Shown: positions 32,630-41,744, counted from the first letter of the stretch. The stretch: 64,000 nt of DNA from Paractinoplanes atraurantiacus (GCF_900215205.1 NZ_OBDY01000013.1:174052-238051), one strand, 5' to 3'. The notes: a model not told the origin generated them from the letters alone. Made by a program: numbers and translations.

Positions 32630-32942
32630 CCAGACCGTCATCAGCGTCGGCGCCGTCTGTTTCGGGATGGTCGTCGGCTTCGTGACCTACCGCTCGCTCG
32701 CCCGATCGGGTCCCACCTCGAGCGTCTCCGACATCGCGGCCGTGGTCGGCGTGGTCGGCGGCGGGGTGGTGACCTCGCTGTTCGATCCGACGCAGGGCGA
32801 CGCCTTCGGGTGGTACGCGATCGGCCTGGTCGCCGGCATGGCCCTCTATCCGGTCGTCGTGCTGACGCTCGGCAAGAAGGTGAGCCAGGACTCCGGCGGC
32901 TCGGTCCTGCTCGGAAGCGACAGCGACCCGTCCCCCGAGTGA
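32619..32942 (+). CDS. Small membrane protein, partner of CHAT gene
   Basis: 107 aa with GGAGG upstream of ATG at 32619, overlapping the CHAT stop by 11 bp. There are three short hydrophobic segments: ~residues 5-25 (QTVISVGAVCFGMVVGFVTY), 37-55 (VSDIAAVVGVVGGGVVTSLF) and 64-87 (FGWYAIGLVAGMALYPVVVL). The acidic, Ser/Asp-rich C-terminus (SGGSVLLGSDSDPSPE) would face the cytoplasm if the N-terminus is outside. Translational coupling suggests it works with the CHAT protein, possibly as a membrane effector released or activated by proteolysis. That role is inferred. Confidence 0.75.
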   Translation: MGTSQTVISVGAVCFGMVVGFVTYRSLARSGPTSSVSDIAAVVGVVGGGVVTSLFDPTQGDAFGWYAIGLVAGMALYPVVVLTLGKKVSQDSGGSVLLGSDSDPSPE

Positions 32943-32947
32943 GGGTT

Positions 32948-35194
32948 CTAACTCGCGAGCTGGCGCGGACGGGCCGTCTCGGGGAACGGGAGCATCAGCT
33001 CGAACTCCGAGGCCGGCAGTGGGCGGCCGAACAGGTAACCCTGGCAGGACGGGCAGTCGGCGGCCTGGAGGGCCTTCCAGTCCTCCGGGTCCTCGACGCC
33101 CTCGGCGACGACCGTCATGTTCAGGGAGCGGGCCAGCCACAGCACCGCCGAGATGATGGACGACTTGCGCGGGTCGGCGGCCAGGCCGGCCACGAACGAG
33201 CGGTCGAGCTTGACCACGTCCGCCGGGACCGACTGGAGCCAGGTCAGCGAGCTGTAGCCGGTGCCGAAGTCGTCCAGGGCCACCCGGACGCCGAGCGCCT
33301 TGATCGACTCCAGGCGTTCGCGAACGTCGACCGAGGAGCCGAGCAGGGCCGTCTCGGTGATCTCCAGCACCACGCGGGACGGGTCCAGGCCCGGGTTCTC
33401 GGCCAGCACCGCGGCCACCATCGGGACGAAGTCCGGCTCGGCGAGCTGGCGCGGGCTGACATTGACCGAGATGTACGGCAACTGGTTCTTCCACGCCATC
33501 AAATGCCGTACGGCCAGGCGCAGTACGTGCTCGCCCAGCGCCACGATGAGGCCGGTCTCCTCGGCGGCCGGGATGAAGTGTCCCGGGCCGAGCAGGTTGC
33601 CCTCGGGCGTGAACATGCGGACCAGGGCCTCGGCGCCGACGATGCGGCCGGTGGCCGTGTTGACGATCGGCTGGAACCAGACCGGCAGCGCCGCCTCGCG
33701 GTCGCCGGCCAGCGCGGCCCGCAGCCGGGCCTCGGCCGCGATCCGCTCCTTGACCGCCACCCGCATCTCGTCGCTGAAGACCTGCAGGCGGTGGCCGCCG
33801 GCCCGCTTGGCCGCGTACATCGCCGTGTCCGCGGCCAGCACCGTGTCCTCGGCCTGCTCGGGCGTGCGGCCCACGGCCATGCCGATGCTGAGCGAGATCT
33901 GCATGTGGCCGCTGCTGAGGGTGAGCGGCTCGGTGAAGGCGGCCAGGATCTCGCGGCCCGCCTGGCAGCCGGCGTCGACCGCGCCGGTCAGCGCCACCAC
34001 GAACTCGTCACCGCCGAGGCGGGCGACCAGCGAGCCGGCGGGCACGGCGGCCCGCAGCCGCACGGCCATCGCGCGCAGCAGCTCGTCGCCGGCCGCGTGG
34101 CCGAGACCGTCGTTGATCGACTTGAAGCGGTCGACGTCGAGGTAGAGCACGCTGACTCCGCCGCCGCCCTCGGCGAGCAGGCCGGCCAGGTCGCTCTCGA
34201 AGCCGGGCCGGGAGAGCAGGCCGGTGAGCGCGTCGTGGCGTACCTGGCGACGCAGCTCCTCCTCGTGCATGCGGCTGTCGGTGACGTCGAGGCAGTGCAC
34301 GAAGACCATCTCGAGGTTGCCGGCGGCGTCGCGCAGGCCGGTGCTGTGCACCTCGACCCAGAGGGTCGAGCCGTCGTCGTGGCGCCGGTACTGGCGGGTC
34401 AGCACCGCGTCGTCCGGCGAGGCGACCAGCTCGGCCAGGGCACTGCCCTTGACGTCGAGCGGCGTGATCGGCAGGTCGGCGACGCGGAAGCCGGCCGGCA
34501 GCTCGTCCGGCAGGCGCAGCCAGGACCGGTAGGCGGAGTTGGTGCGCAGCAGCACGCCCTCCGGCGAGATCATCGCCATCGGGACCGGCGTCTCGTCGAA
34601 GGCCACGCCGAGCTGGGCCTGGCTCTTGTCGAGGCGGAGGTTGGCCCGCGCCTCCTCACCCTCGGTGAGACGCCACGCCACCACCTGGAAGGCGGCCGCG
34701 AACAGCACGGCCACGCCGTGCAGGACGGCCCAGAACAGCGGGTGCTGCTGCGCCGAGTGGTGCCCGTAGGTCGCCTCGGCGTCGAAGACGCCGAAGAACG
34801 CGTGGTGGGCCGTGGTGGCCACCAGGACCATGCCGAACGGCGCCCAGTCACGGTAGAGGGCGAGCGCCGCGACGGAGATGAAGAACGTGAAGTGGGCCTC
34901 GGTCTGGCCGTGGCACATGACGACGAAGTCCGCGCACGCGGCGGTGAAGCCGAACGACACGAACGACGACGACAGGCGCCGGCCGCTGACCAACCGGCCC
35001 CCGACCACGCAGCCCAGGGTCAGGAACAGCAGGACGAGCGTGAGCGGGTCGCCCAGTTCGTCCTTCCAGGCGCCGAAGACGGTGAGCGCGCCCACGCAGA
35101 GGGCGAGGATCAGCGTCAGCAGACGGTGACGGCGCGTCCAGTCCTCATCGCGCAGTCCACCGCCGGCCGGTAGCCAGGTCCTGATGTTGAGCAT
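32948..35194 (-). CDS. PAS-GGDEF-EAL c-di-GMP signalling protein
   Basis: 748 aa from ATG at 35194. Residues ~1-185 are six or seven membrane helices. PAS follows (~200-315: FDETPVPMAMISPEGVLLRT). The GGDEF domain lies at ~320-480 with intact RLGGDEFVVAL and DVDRFKSINDGLGHAAGDEL. The EAL domain at ~495-740 has GAEALVRM, ISVNVSPRQL, LEITETALL and DDFGTGYSSLTWL, all consistent with an active phosphodiesterase. It may make and break c-di-GMP in response to a membrane or PAS signal. It converges with the CHAT/TM pair five bases away. The other GGDEF protein is at 13985. Confidence 0.93.
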   Translation of the reverse strand: MLNIRTWLPAGGGLRDEDWTRRHRLLTLILALCVGALTVFGAWKDELGDPLTLVLLFLTLGCVVGGRLVSGRRLSSSFVSFGFTAACADFVVMCHGQTEAHFTFFISVAALALYRDWAPFGMVLVATTAHHAFFGVFDAEATYGHHSAQQHPLFWAVLHGVAVLFAAAFQVVAWRLTEGEEARANLRLDKSQAQLGVAFDETPVPMAMISPEGVLLRTNSAYRSWLRLPDELPAGFRVADLPITPLDVKGSALAELVASPDDAVLTRQYRRHDDGSTLWVEVHSTGLRDAAGNLEMVFVHCLDVTDSRMHEEELRRQVRHDALTGLLSRPGFESDLAGLLAEGGGGVSVLYLDVDRFKSINDGLGHAAGDELLRAMAVRLRAAVPAGSLVARLGGDEFVVALTGAVDAGCQAGREILAAFTEPLTLSSGHMQISLSIGMAVGRTPEQAEDTVLAADTAMYAAKRAGGHRLQVFSDEMRVAVKERIAAEARLRAALAGDREAALPVWFQPIVNTATGRIVGAEALVRMFTPEGNLLGPGHFIPAAEETGLIVALGEHVLRLAVRHLMAWKNQLPYISVNVSPRQLAEPDFVPMVAAVLAENPGLDPSRVVLEITETALLGSSVDVRERLESIKALGVRVALDDFGTGYSSLTWLQSVPADVVKLDRSFVAGLAADPRKSSIISAVLWLARSLNMTVVAEGVEDPEDWKALQAADCPSCQGYLFGRPLPASEFELMLPFPETARPRQLAS

Positions 35195-35279
35195 GCCCCG
35201 ACGATCGGCGGCCCGTGGTGCGGGTCTCACCGCCGGTGGGTTGCCGGACGGTAGCAATCGTGACCGGCCCCACATTCCG

Positions 35280-35335
35280 ATACGGATACGTCTCGTTTCG
35301 CTTAGGCTCCACGAATACGGAACAGTCTCGTATCG
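35280..35335. promoter_or_regulatory. Tandem operators upstream of the MFS/TetR operon
   Basis: Two 21-bp sites, 35280-35300 and 35315-35335, share ATACGGA, a central GTCTCGT and a final TCG, and match at 17 of 21 positions; their starts are 35 bp apart. Each is an imperfect inverted repeat, ATACG-N9-CGTWT. They lie in the spacer before the pump gene at 35356 and are the likely binding sites of the TetR protein encoded at 36959. Confidence 0.6.
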
Positions 35336-35355
35336 AAACGTGGGGGAAACGCCAG

Positions 35356-36945
35356 ATGGACCAAACCGTGACGGCACCGGCCGGGCACCCCCGGCGCTGG
35401 GCCATCCTCGGTGTCCTGGTCATCAGCTTGCTGGTGGTCGTGCTGGACAACACCGTTCTCAACGTCGCCCTGCGGACGATCGCCGACCCGGTGCACGGGC
35501 TCGGCGCGACGCAGAGCGAGCTGGAATGGTCGATCAACTCGTACACGCTGGTCTTCGCCGGCCTGCTGTTCACCGCCGGCATCCTGGCCGACCGGCTGGG
35601 CCGCCGGATCACCCTGGTCACCGGCCTCGCGATCTTCGCGATCGCCTCGCTGGTCTCCAGCTACGCCGACTCGGCGAACCAGCTCATCGCCGCCCGCGCC
35701 CTGATGGGCCTGGGCGCCGCGGCCGTCATGCCGGCCACTCTGTCGATCATCGCGAACGTCTTCGAGCCGCGCGAGCGCGGCCGCGCCATCGGCGTCTGGG
35801 CGGGCGCGGTCGGCCTCGGCGTGGCCATCGGCCCGATCGTCGGCGGCCTGCTGCTCGAGCACTTCTGGTGGGGCTCGGTCTTCCTGATCAACGTGCCGAT
35901 CGCCGCCGCCGGCGTCATCCTCGTGCTGGCGCTCGTGCCGGAGTCGCGCGACCCGCGGCCCAACCGCATCGACATCGTCGGCGTGGTCCTCTCGGTCATC
36001 GGTCTTACCCTCCTGACGTACGGGGTGATCGAGGGCGGAGACGCCGGGTTCGGCGATCCCCAGTCGTGGGGCACCCTGGTGGGCGCGGCCGTCGTGCTGG
36101 CCGGCTTCATCCTGTGGGAGCTGCGGGTCGAGTTCCCGTCGCTGGACGTGCGCCTGTTCGCCAACCGGCAGTTCTCGGCCTCGACCGGCGTCATCGGCCT
36201 GATCTTCTTCGCCGCGATGGGCGCGATGTTCTTCGGCGCGTTCTACCTGCAGCTCGTGCGCGGTTACGGCCCGCTCGCGTCCGGCGCGCTGTTCGTGCCG
36301 TTCGCGGTCGCCCAGATGGTCTTCGCCCCGCGCAGCGCCGCGATGGTCAAGCGGTTCGGCCCCAAGGCGGTCAGCACGGTCGGCCTGATCCTGGTCGCGG
36401 TCGGCCTGGCCGCGTGGCTGTTCGTCGGCGAGACCACGCCGATCTGGATCGTCGGCGCCGCGTTCTTCATCATGGGCGTCGGCATGGCCAACGTGATGCC
36501 GCCCGCCACCGAGTCGATCATGGCCGCGCTCCCCCGGGAGAAGGCCGGCGTGGGCTCGGCCGTCAGCAACACGATCCGCCAGCTCGGCGGCGCCCTGGGT
36601 GTGGCCGCGCTCGGCGCGGTGCTCTCCTCGGTCTACCGCGACCAGCTCGGCTCGGCCACCGACGGCCTGCCGCCGGCCGCGGCCGAGGCCGCCCGGGAGT
36701 CGATCTCCGGGGCGTACGGCGTGGCGTCGCAGGCCGGCCCGGCCGCGCCGCAGCTGCTGTCGCACGCCAACGAGGCGTTCGTCACGGCCATGCACTGGGC
36801 CTCGGCCGGCTCGATGGTGTTCGCCGTGCTCGGCGCCCTGGTCGCGCTGATCTGGATCCCCGGCAAGCGCCCGGCCGGCGCGCCCGCCCCGACCAGCGCC
36901 GAGGGGCTGGCCGAGGAGCAGGGCGTCGAACTGGTCGAAGCGTGA
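35356..36945 (+). CDS. MFS transporter, DHA2 (14-TM) drug-efflux type
   Basis: 529 aa from ATG at 35356 (ggggga upstream). It has the signature LLVVVLDNTVLNVALRTIAD, motif A ADRLGRRITLVTGL and motif C GLGVAIGPIVGGLLLEHFWW. There are 14 membrane segments; the large extracytoplasmic loop before the last helix (~residues 440-495) is typical of QacA/SmvA-like exporters. It expels cationic drugs or dyes using the proton gradient; the substrate is unknown. A TetR gene follows 13 bp downstream in the same operon, with tandem operators upstream. Confidence 0.93.
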   Translation: MDQTVTAPAGHPRRWAILGVLVISLLVVVLDNTVLNVALRTIADPVHGLGATQSELEWSINSYTLVFAGLLFTAGILADRLGRRITLVTGLAIFAIASLVSSYADSANQLIAARALMGLGAAAVMPATLSIIANVFEPRERGRAIGVWAGAVGLGVAIGPIVGGLLLEHFWWGSVFLINVPIAAAGVILVLALVPESRDPRPNRIDIVGVVLSVIGLTLLTYGVIEGGDAGFGDPQSWGTLVGAAVVLAGFILWELRVEFPSLDVRLFANRQFSASTGVIGLIFFAAMGAMFFGAFYLQLVRGYGPLASGALFVPFAVAQMVFAPRSAAMVKRFGPKAVSTVGLILVAVGLAAWLFVGETTPIWIVGAAFFIMGVGMANVMPPATESIMAALPREKAGVGSAVSNTIRQLGGALGVAALGAVLSSVYRDQLGSATDGLPPAAAEAARESISGAYGVASQAGPAAPQLLSHANEAFVTAMHWASAGSMVFAVLGALVALIWIPGKRPAGAPAPTSAEGLAEEQGVELVEA

Positions 36946-36958
36946 CACGTCGGCAACA

Positions 36959-37585
36959 ATGATGGACATGACCACGGCCGAGGCCACATCCGAGACCGCC
37001 CAGGAGCGTAAGGCTCCTGGGCGGCCCCGCAACGCCCAAGCGGACGAGGCCATCCTCGACGCCGTCCTCGACCTGCTCGCCGAGGGCTCCAGCGCCGCCG
37101 CCGTCTCGATCGAGGCGGTCGCTGCCCGGGCCGGGGTGGGCAAGGCGACGATCTACCGGCGCTGGGCCAACAAGGACGCGCTGATCATGGACGCGATCCG
37201 CGGCATGAAAGGCCCGCTGCCCGAGCCGGTGGGCGTGTCGGTCCGCGACGACCTGATCATGCTGATCAAGGCCAACCGCAGCGGGCGGGCCAAGCGCTAC
37301 AGCAAGGTCACGGCCTGCCTGCTGCCGGAGTTCCTGCGCGACGACAACCTGTTCGACATGTGGCAGGCGGTCATGGAGCCCCGGCGCGACGTGACCCGCC
37401 GGGTGCTGCGCCGCGGCGTCGAGACCGGTGAGCTGCGGGCCGACCTCGACATCGAGCTGGCGGTGCTGATGATGACGGCGCCGTCGATGATGCACGGCAT
37501 GCTCCGCTGGGCACCCAAGGTGCCCGAGGAGGGATTCGCCGAGTCCCTGGTCGACGCATTCCTCCGCGGAGCCGCCGCGTCTTAG
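36959..37585 (+). CDS. TetR/AcrR family transcriptional regulator
   Basis: 208 aa from ATG at 36959; ATG at 36968 is an alternative. The HTH reads ADEAILDAVLDLLAEGS, then VSIEAVAARAGVGKATIYRR and WANKDALIMDAI, the classic TetR order with the TIYRRW recognition helix. The C-terminal ligand domain (~residues 80-208) is of the TetR_C_11-like kind. It is encoded after the MFS pump, and the tandem ATACG-N9-CGTWT sites at 35280-35335 are probable targets, giving ligand-induced, self-limiting efflux. Confidence 0.92.
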   Translation: MMDMTTAEATSETAQERKAPGRPRNAQADEAILDAVLDLLAEGSSAAAVSIEAVAARAGVGKATIYRRWANKDALIMDAIRGMKGPLPEPVGVSVRDDLIMLIKANRSGRAKRYSKVTACLLPEFLRDDNLFDMWQAVMEPRRDVTRRVLRRGVETGELRADLDIELAVLMMTAPSMMHGMLRWAPKVPEEGFAESLVDAFLRGAAAS

Positions 37586-37811
37586 CCCCCTGCCAGAGGC
37601 CGTCTATGGGGCGCGGCCGGTCGTGCCGCTCCCGCCACGTGGGAACGACCCCCCGTTACCGATCCGGCCGCGCCTCATCACTCTGCGGCAGAATTCGCCC
37701 GCGCGGGCGGAATCCGAACGAATCCGAATGTCCGCCGCCCGACAACCGTGGTAGCGCGCGGCGACTACCGTCGATGATTCGCCGCCCCCACATCCCCCTC
37801 GGAGCCGCGAC

Positions 37812-40328
37812 GTGCCCTCCGCCGATCGGTTCGCCATGCTGCCCGATCCGGGGCAGGCCACGACGCTGGACGAGTTCGCCGCCGGCCTGCGGCTGCTGAA
37901 GGCCTGGGCGGGCAACCCGTCGTACGAGACGATCACCGGCCGGGTCAACGCCCGGCGGCCGGCCGCGCGGGCGGTCGGCAAGACCACGGTGGTCGACTGT
38001 TTCCGCTCGGGCCGGCGCCGCCTCGACGACGAGCTGGTCGTCGCCGTGGTCGAGGCCCTGCACAGCGACCTCGGCTACGTCACCCAGTGGCGGCACGCGC
38101 TGCGCGTGATCAGCGGCGAGTCCCGGGCCGCGGCCCAGGTCCGGGTGCAGGACTTCCTGCCGGACGACCTGCCCGGCTTCACCGGGCGCGAGGCCGAGGC
38201 CGACCGGGTGGCCGCCGCGGTCCGGGACGGCTCGGCCGTGATGATCTCCGGGATGGCCGGGGCCGGGAAGACCCGCCTGGCCGTGCACGTCGCCCACCGG
38301 CTGGGCGACTTCGACCACATCCTGTTCGTCACGCTGCGCGGCTTCCACCCGGACGAGACCCAGCCGCCGGCCGACCCGTCGGCGGTGCTGGACGCCTTCC
38401 TGCGCCTGCTCGGCGTGCCCGGGCAGCAACTCCCGCATGATCTCGGCGCGCGCTCCGCCGCGTACCGGAAAAAGCTCGTGGGAACCCGGACCTTGGTCAT
38501 CCTGGACGATGCGGCGTCGGAGGAGCAGGTGCGGCCGCTGCTGCCGCAGGCCGAGGGTTGCGTCGCGCTGGTCACGAGCCGCCGCAGCTTCCCCGGCCTG
38601 GCCACCGTCGACGTGGGTGTCTTCACCCCCGGCGAGGCGCTGGCCTTCCTCGCCCGCGACGTCCCCGGCGTGCCCACCGGCACCGACCCGCGTGCGGCCG
38701 AGCGCATCGCCGCCCGCTGCGGGCGTCTGCCGCTCGCGCTCGCCCTGGTCGCCGGGCACATGCGGGCCAAGCCCGGCTGGACGCTGACCGATCACGCCGA
38801 CTGGCTCGACGAACGCCACCGCGCGGGCCGTCTCGACTCGGGGGTGCAGTTCGCCCTCGACGTCTCGTACCGCAACCTGCCGCCCGCCGAGCGTGACCTT
38901 CTCCGCCTGGTCGCGCAGCACCCGGGCCAGGACTTCGACGTCTACGCGGCGGCCGCGTTGTCCGGCTGTTCCCTGCCCGCCGCCGATGCCCGCCTGCGCG
39001 AGCTTGCCGCCCACCACCTCGTCCAGCCGTCCACCGGCGGTCGTTTCACACTGCACGATCTGATTCGGTCGTACGCCGCGGGCCGCGCCGGCGACGAGGA
39101 CCGCCGGGCCGATCGCCGCGCCGCCCTGACCCGCGTCTTCGACCTGTACCTGGCCGCGGCGGCCGCCGCCATGAACCGCCTCGACCCGGTCGAGGCCCAC
39201 CGCCGCCCGGCGATCGACGCCCCCGCGACCCCGCTGCCGGACGTCACCGACCCGCTGCGCTGGCTGGCCGCCGAGCGGGCCAACCTGATCGCGGTCACCG
39301 CGTACACGGCCGCCGAGGGCTGGCCGTCGCACACGACGAGGCTGGCCGCGGTGCTGTTCCGCTATCTGATGGGCGGCTTTCACGCCGAGGCCCTGGCCGT
39401 GCACGGTCACGCCCGCGACGCCGCCCGCGCCTCGGGCGACGCGCACGGCCACGCCCGCGCCCTGGCCCACCTGGCCGTGGCCGAGGTGCAGCTGGGCCGG
39501 CACGAGGACGCGGCCGCCCACCTCGAACAGTCACTGCAGCTCTTCCGCCACGCCGGCGACGGCGTCGACCAGGCCCGCACCCTGAACAACCTCGGCGTCG
39601 CCGAGACCCGGCTGGGCCGGTACGAGCGCGCGGCGGGCCGCCATCGCGAGGCGCTGTCGCTCTACGAGCAGGCCGGCGACCGCACCGGTCAGGCCCGCGC
39701 CCTGGTCAACTTGGCCAACTTGGAGTCCCGTACGGGCGACGACACGGTCGCCGCGAGCCAGTATTCGGCGGCGCTGGCCCTCTACAAGGCGACCGGCGAC
39801 GAGCTGGGCGCCTGCGGGGCCTTGTCCAACCTGGGCGAGCTGGAGACCCGCCTCGACCGTCACGACGACGCGATCGCCCACGTCGGGGAGGCGCTGTCGA
39901 TCGCCCGCCGCCTGGGAAACCGCAGCCTGGAGGCGTGGGCCTTGGACAGCTTGGGCACGGCTCACCGCGGCCGAGGCGACCTGGCCGAGGCCACCGCCTG
40001 CCACCGCGCGTCGCTGGACATCTTCGAGCAGACCGCCGACGTCGACGGCCAGGCCTGGGCCCACAACGGCCTGGGCGAGGACGCACAGAGCGCGGGCGAC
40101 CTGCCCACCGCCGTCGCCGCCCACACCGCCGCCCACGAGGCCGCGGTCACCGCCGCCGACCGCCAGCAGCAGGCCCGGGCTCTGACGGGCCTGGGCGACT
40201 GCCACTGGACGCTGGGCAACCGCGACCTGGCCCGCAAGCACTTCTACGAGGCCCGCGCCCTGTGGATCGTGCTGCGCTCCCCCGAGGCCGACCGGATAAC
40301 CACCCTCCTCGAGGCCGTCCCTTCCTAG
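37812..40328 (+). CDS. NB-ARC/TPR STAND ATPase
   Basis: 838 aa from GTG at 37812. Residues ~18-105 form an N-terminal HTH-like domain (TTLDEFAAGLRLLKAWAGNP). The NB-ARC ATPase occupies ~115-380: Walker A GMAGAGKT at 147-154, Walker B TLVILDDAA, RSFPG sensor region, and GRLPLALALVAG. A winged-helix segment and at least seven TPR-like repeats follow (~residues 525-830: ALAHLAVAEVQLGRHEDAAA, NNLGVAETRLGRYERAAG and so on). STAND proteins assemble on ligand or partner binding and may act as transcription regulators or immune sensors. No fused effector domain is seen. Confidence 0.9.
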   Translation: MPSADRFAMLPDPGQATTLDEFAAGLRLLKAWAGNPSYETITGRVNARRPAARAVGKTTVVDCFRSGRRRLDDELVVAVVEALHSDLGYVTQWRHALRVISGESRAAAQVRVQDFLPDDLPGFTGREAEADRVAAAVRDGSAVMISGMAGAGKTRLAVHVAHRLGDFDHILFVTLRGFHPDETQPPADPSAVLDAFLRLLGVPGQQLPHDLGARSAAYRKKLVGTRTLVILDDAASEEQVRPLLPQAEGCVALVTSRRSFPGLATVDVGVFTPGEALAFLARDVPGVPTGTDPRAAERIAARCGRLPLALALVAGHMRAKPGWTLTDHADWLDERHRAGRLDSGVQFALDVSYRNLPPAERDLLRLVAQHPGQDFDVYAAAALSGCSLPAADARLRELAAHHLVQPSTGGRFTLHDLIRSYAAGRAGDEDRRADRRAALTRVFDLYLAAAAAAMNRLDPVEAHRRPAIDAPATPLPDVTDPLRWLAAERANLIAVTAYTAAEGWPSHTTRLAAVLFRYLMGGFHAEALAVHGHARDAARASGDAHGHARALAHLAVAEVQLGRHEDAAAHLEQSLQLFRHAGDGVDQARTLNNLGVAETRLGRYERAAGRHREALSLYEQAGDRTGQARALVNLANLESRTGDDTVAASQYSAALALYKATGDELGACGALSNLGELETRLDRHDDAIAHVGEALSIARRLGNRSLEAWALDSLGTAHRGRGDLAEATACHRASLDIFEQTADVDGQAWAHNGLGEDAQSAGDLPTAVAAHTAAHEAAVTAADRQQQARALTGLGDCHWTLGNRDLARKHFYEARALWIVLRSPEADRITTLLEAVPS

Positions 40329-40484
40329 GCCCTCGCCGTTGACCTTGGTCCAGCCCGGGCTGCCGCCCACCGCCGCCGCCTGCACCGGAGCGGAAATACC
40401 AAGGACTCCCATACCGAGCACCACCGCGAACACTGAAACGGCCCGCCGACCCCGCTCCTCGATCGATTTCGTGCGCGGCAGCAT
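40329..40484 (-). pseudogene. Possible 5' remnant of a secreted-protein gene
   Basis: On the minus strand, ATG at 40484 opens MLPRTKSIEERGRRAVSVFA, then VVLGMGVLGISAPVQAAAV, a textbook signal peptide with an AQA-type cleavage region, and GSPGWTKVNGEG. The frame then runs into DNA antisense to the STAND gene, so a mature protein is not evident. It may be the surviving 5' end of a gene truncated by deletion. There is no ribosome site, so chance is possible. The remainder of this 315-bp spacer (to 40643) contains nothing I can identify. Confidence 0.35.
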
Positions 40485-40643
40485 AGTGGACCATCGATCC
40501 CCGATCGGCCCCACCAGATCACCGCCAGAAACAGCCACCGAACAGCACTGTCCCGCCTCCGACCCGACGGCCGACAGCTTCCCGACCTACCATCCCGGCG
40601 GCGTCGAACCTCCCGGAGCGTGCCATCCAAGCCGGAAATACCG

Positions 40644-41744
40644 TCATCGACACCCTATGCACCCGTGGGGATATTCTTCATCACTGCACCTAATCCCCCA
40701 CGCCCGGGAGACATTTTCCAAGACCCCTCGAATGGCACATCGAATTAGTGTCCGGTGACTCGCTTCAGGCCGCGGCGAAATCGCCACGCGCGCAAGTCCC
40801 ATATCGCCGTTCACCGCGTGATACCGCCCGTGGGCGAGACACCGCACGCGTGCACCGCATGCCCGAACCACGCCCGAACGGTCGATGGCCGACGGCGCCC
40901 GCCCCGGAATTCCACAGCGCGACCGGAAAGCCATACCACCCGACGAACCCGGCCCACGCAGCGACCTTCGCCACACCGGAACCGCTGCCTGCACCACCGC
41001 CACAGCTTGGGCAGCCATCTCGCCGGGCACCACCGCCTCGGCTCGCGCCGCCATCCCGGCCTGGGCCGCCATCCCGGCCTGGGCCGCCATCCCGGCCTGG
41101 GCCGCCATCCCGGCCTGAGCCGCCATCCCAGCCTGGGCCGCCATCCCGGCCTGAGCCGCCATCCCAGCCTGAGCCGCCATCCCAGCCTGAGCCGCCATCC
41201 CAGCCTGGGCCGCCAGGTCGGCACGCACCTCCGCCACCACAGTCGGCACCACCGGCCCAGCCTGGTCTGCCGTCCCGGCCTGAGCTGCCATCCCAGCCTG
41301 ACTTGTCGGCTCGCCCTGGGCTGCCATCTCCCCGCGGACCGCCGTCTCATGCTGGACTGCCGCCTCCGCCGGCGTGGCCATCTCGACTCGCGCTACCGCT
41401 TCGGCCTCGACGGGCTTCTCCTCACCGCCAACAGGCGAGTGACCAGCACCTGCCGCCGGGTCAACCGGCCCGCTCGGACCCGGGCGCCGCACCCACTCGA
41501 TGTCGTCGTCCCTGAGCAGCGGCGGTATCCGCTCGAACGAATCGTGCAAGCCCAACTCCCCGCACACCCGCGAACAACCATGCATTCGACACAACTTCAG
41601 CGCATGACGCCGTTTCAGTCCCCACCGTCGCCGCTCCGCATGACCACGCCGGAACTCCACCATCTCCGGCGAATGACTCGGCACTCCCGACCAATCGCGC
41701 CAAACAGCAATGTCAGACCTAGAAAAGAACCCCAGCTGCGCCAT
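40644..41744 (-). CDS. Hypothetical protein with nine Met-Ala-Ala-Gln-Ala-Gly repeats
   Basis: 366 aa. The N-terminal ~90 residues look genuine: MAQLGFFSRSDIAVWRDWSG, then EFRRGHAERRRWGLKRRHAL and LCRMHGCSRVCGELG with three Cys. I recall similar starts in small Micromonosporaceae hypotheticals. The middle is AQ-rich with nine 6-residue repeats (positions 41050-41211); the C-terminus looks random. GATAAT seven bases before ATG suggests a leaderless promoter. Both other frames of the repeat are also open, so the C-terminal half may not be real protein. The opposite strand was considered and is weaker. Confidence 0.5.
   Translation of the reverse strand: MAQLGFFSRSDIAVWRDWSGVPSHSPEMVEFRRGHAERRRWGLKRRHALKLCRMHGCSRVCGELGLHDSFERIPPLLRDDDIEWVRRPGPSGPVDPAAGAGHSPVGGEEKPVEAEAVARVEMATPAEAAVQHETAVRGEMAAQGEPTSQAGMAAQAGTADQAGPVVPTVVAEVRADLAAQAGMAAQAGMAAQAGMAAQAGMAAQAGMAAQAGMAAQAGMAAQAGMAAQAGMAARAEAVVPGEMAAQAVAVVQAAVPVWRRSLRGPGSSGGMAFRSRCGIPGRAPSAIDRSGVVRACGARVRCLAHGRYHAVNGDMGLARVAISPRPEASHRTLIRCAIRGVLENVSRAWGIRCSDEEYPHGCIGCR
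41050..41211. repeat. Minisatellite: nine 18-bp units
   Basis: Unit GCCATCCCRGCCTGRGCC repeats nine times in perfect phase; only the two R positions vary (A or G). Degenerate copies continue to about 41303. Because 18 is a multiple of three, the reading frame is kept in all frames. Such arrays expand and contract by slippage. Confidence 0.92.

Noticed and set aside
41050..41211. Possible CRISPR array
   Set aside because: Units are contiguous 18-mers with no spacers and no cas genes nearby.
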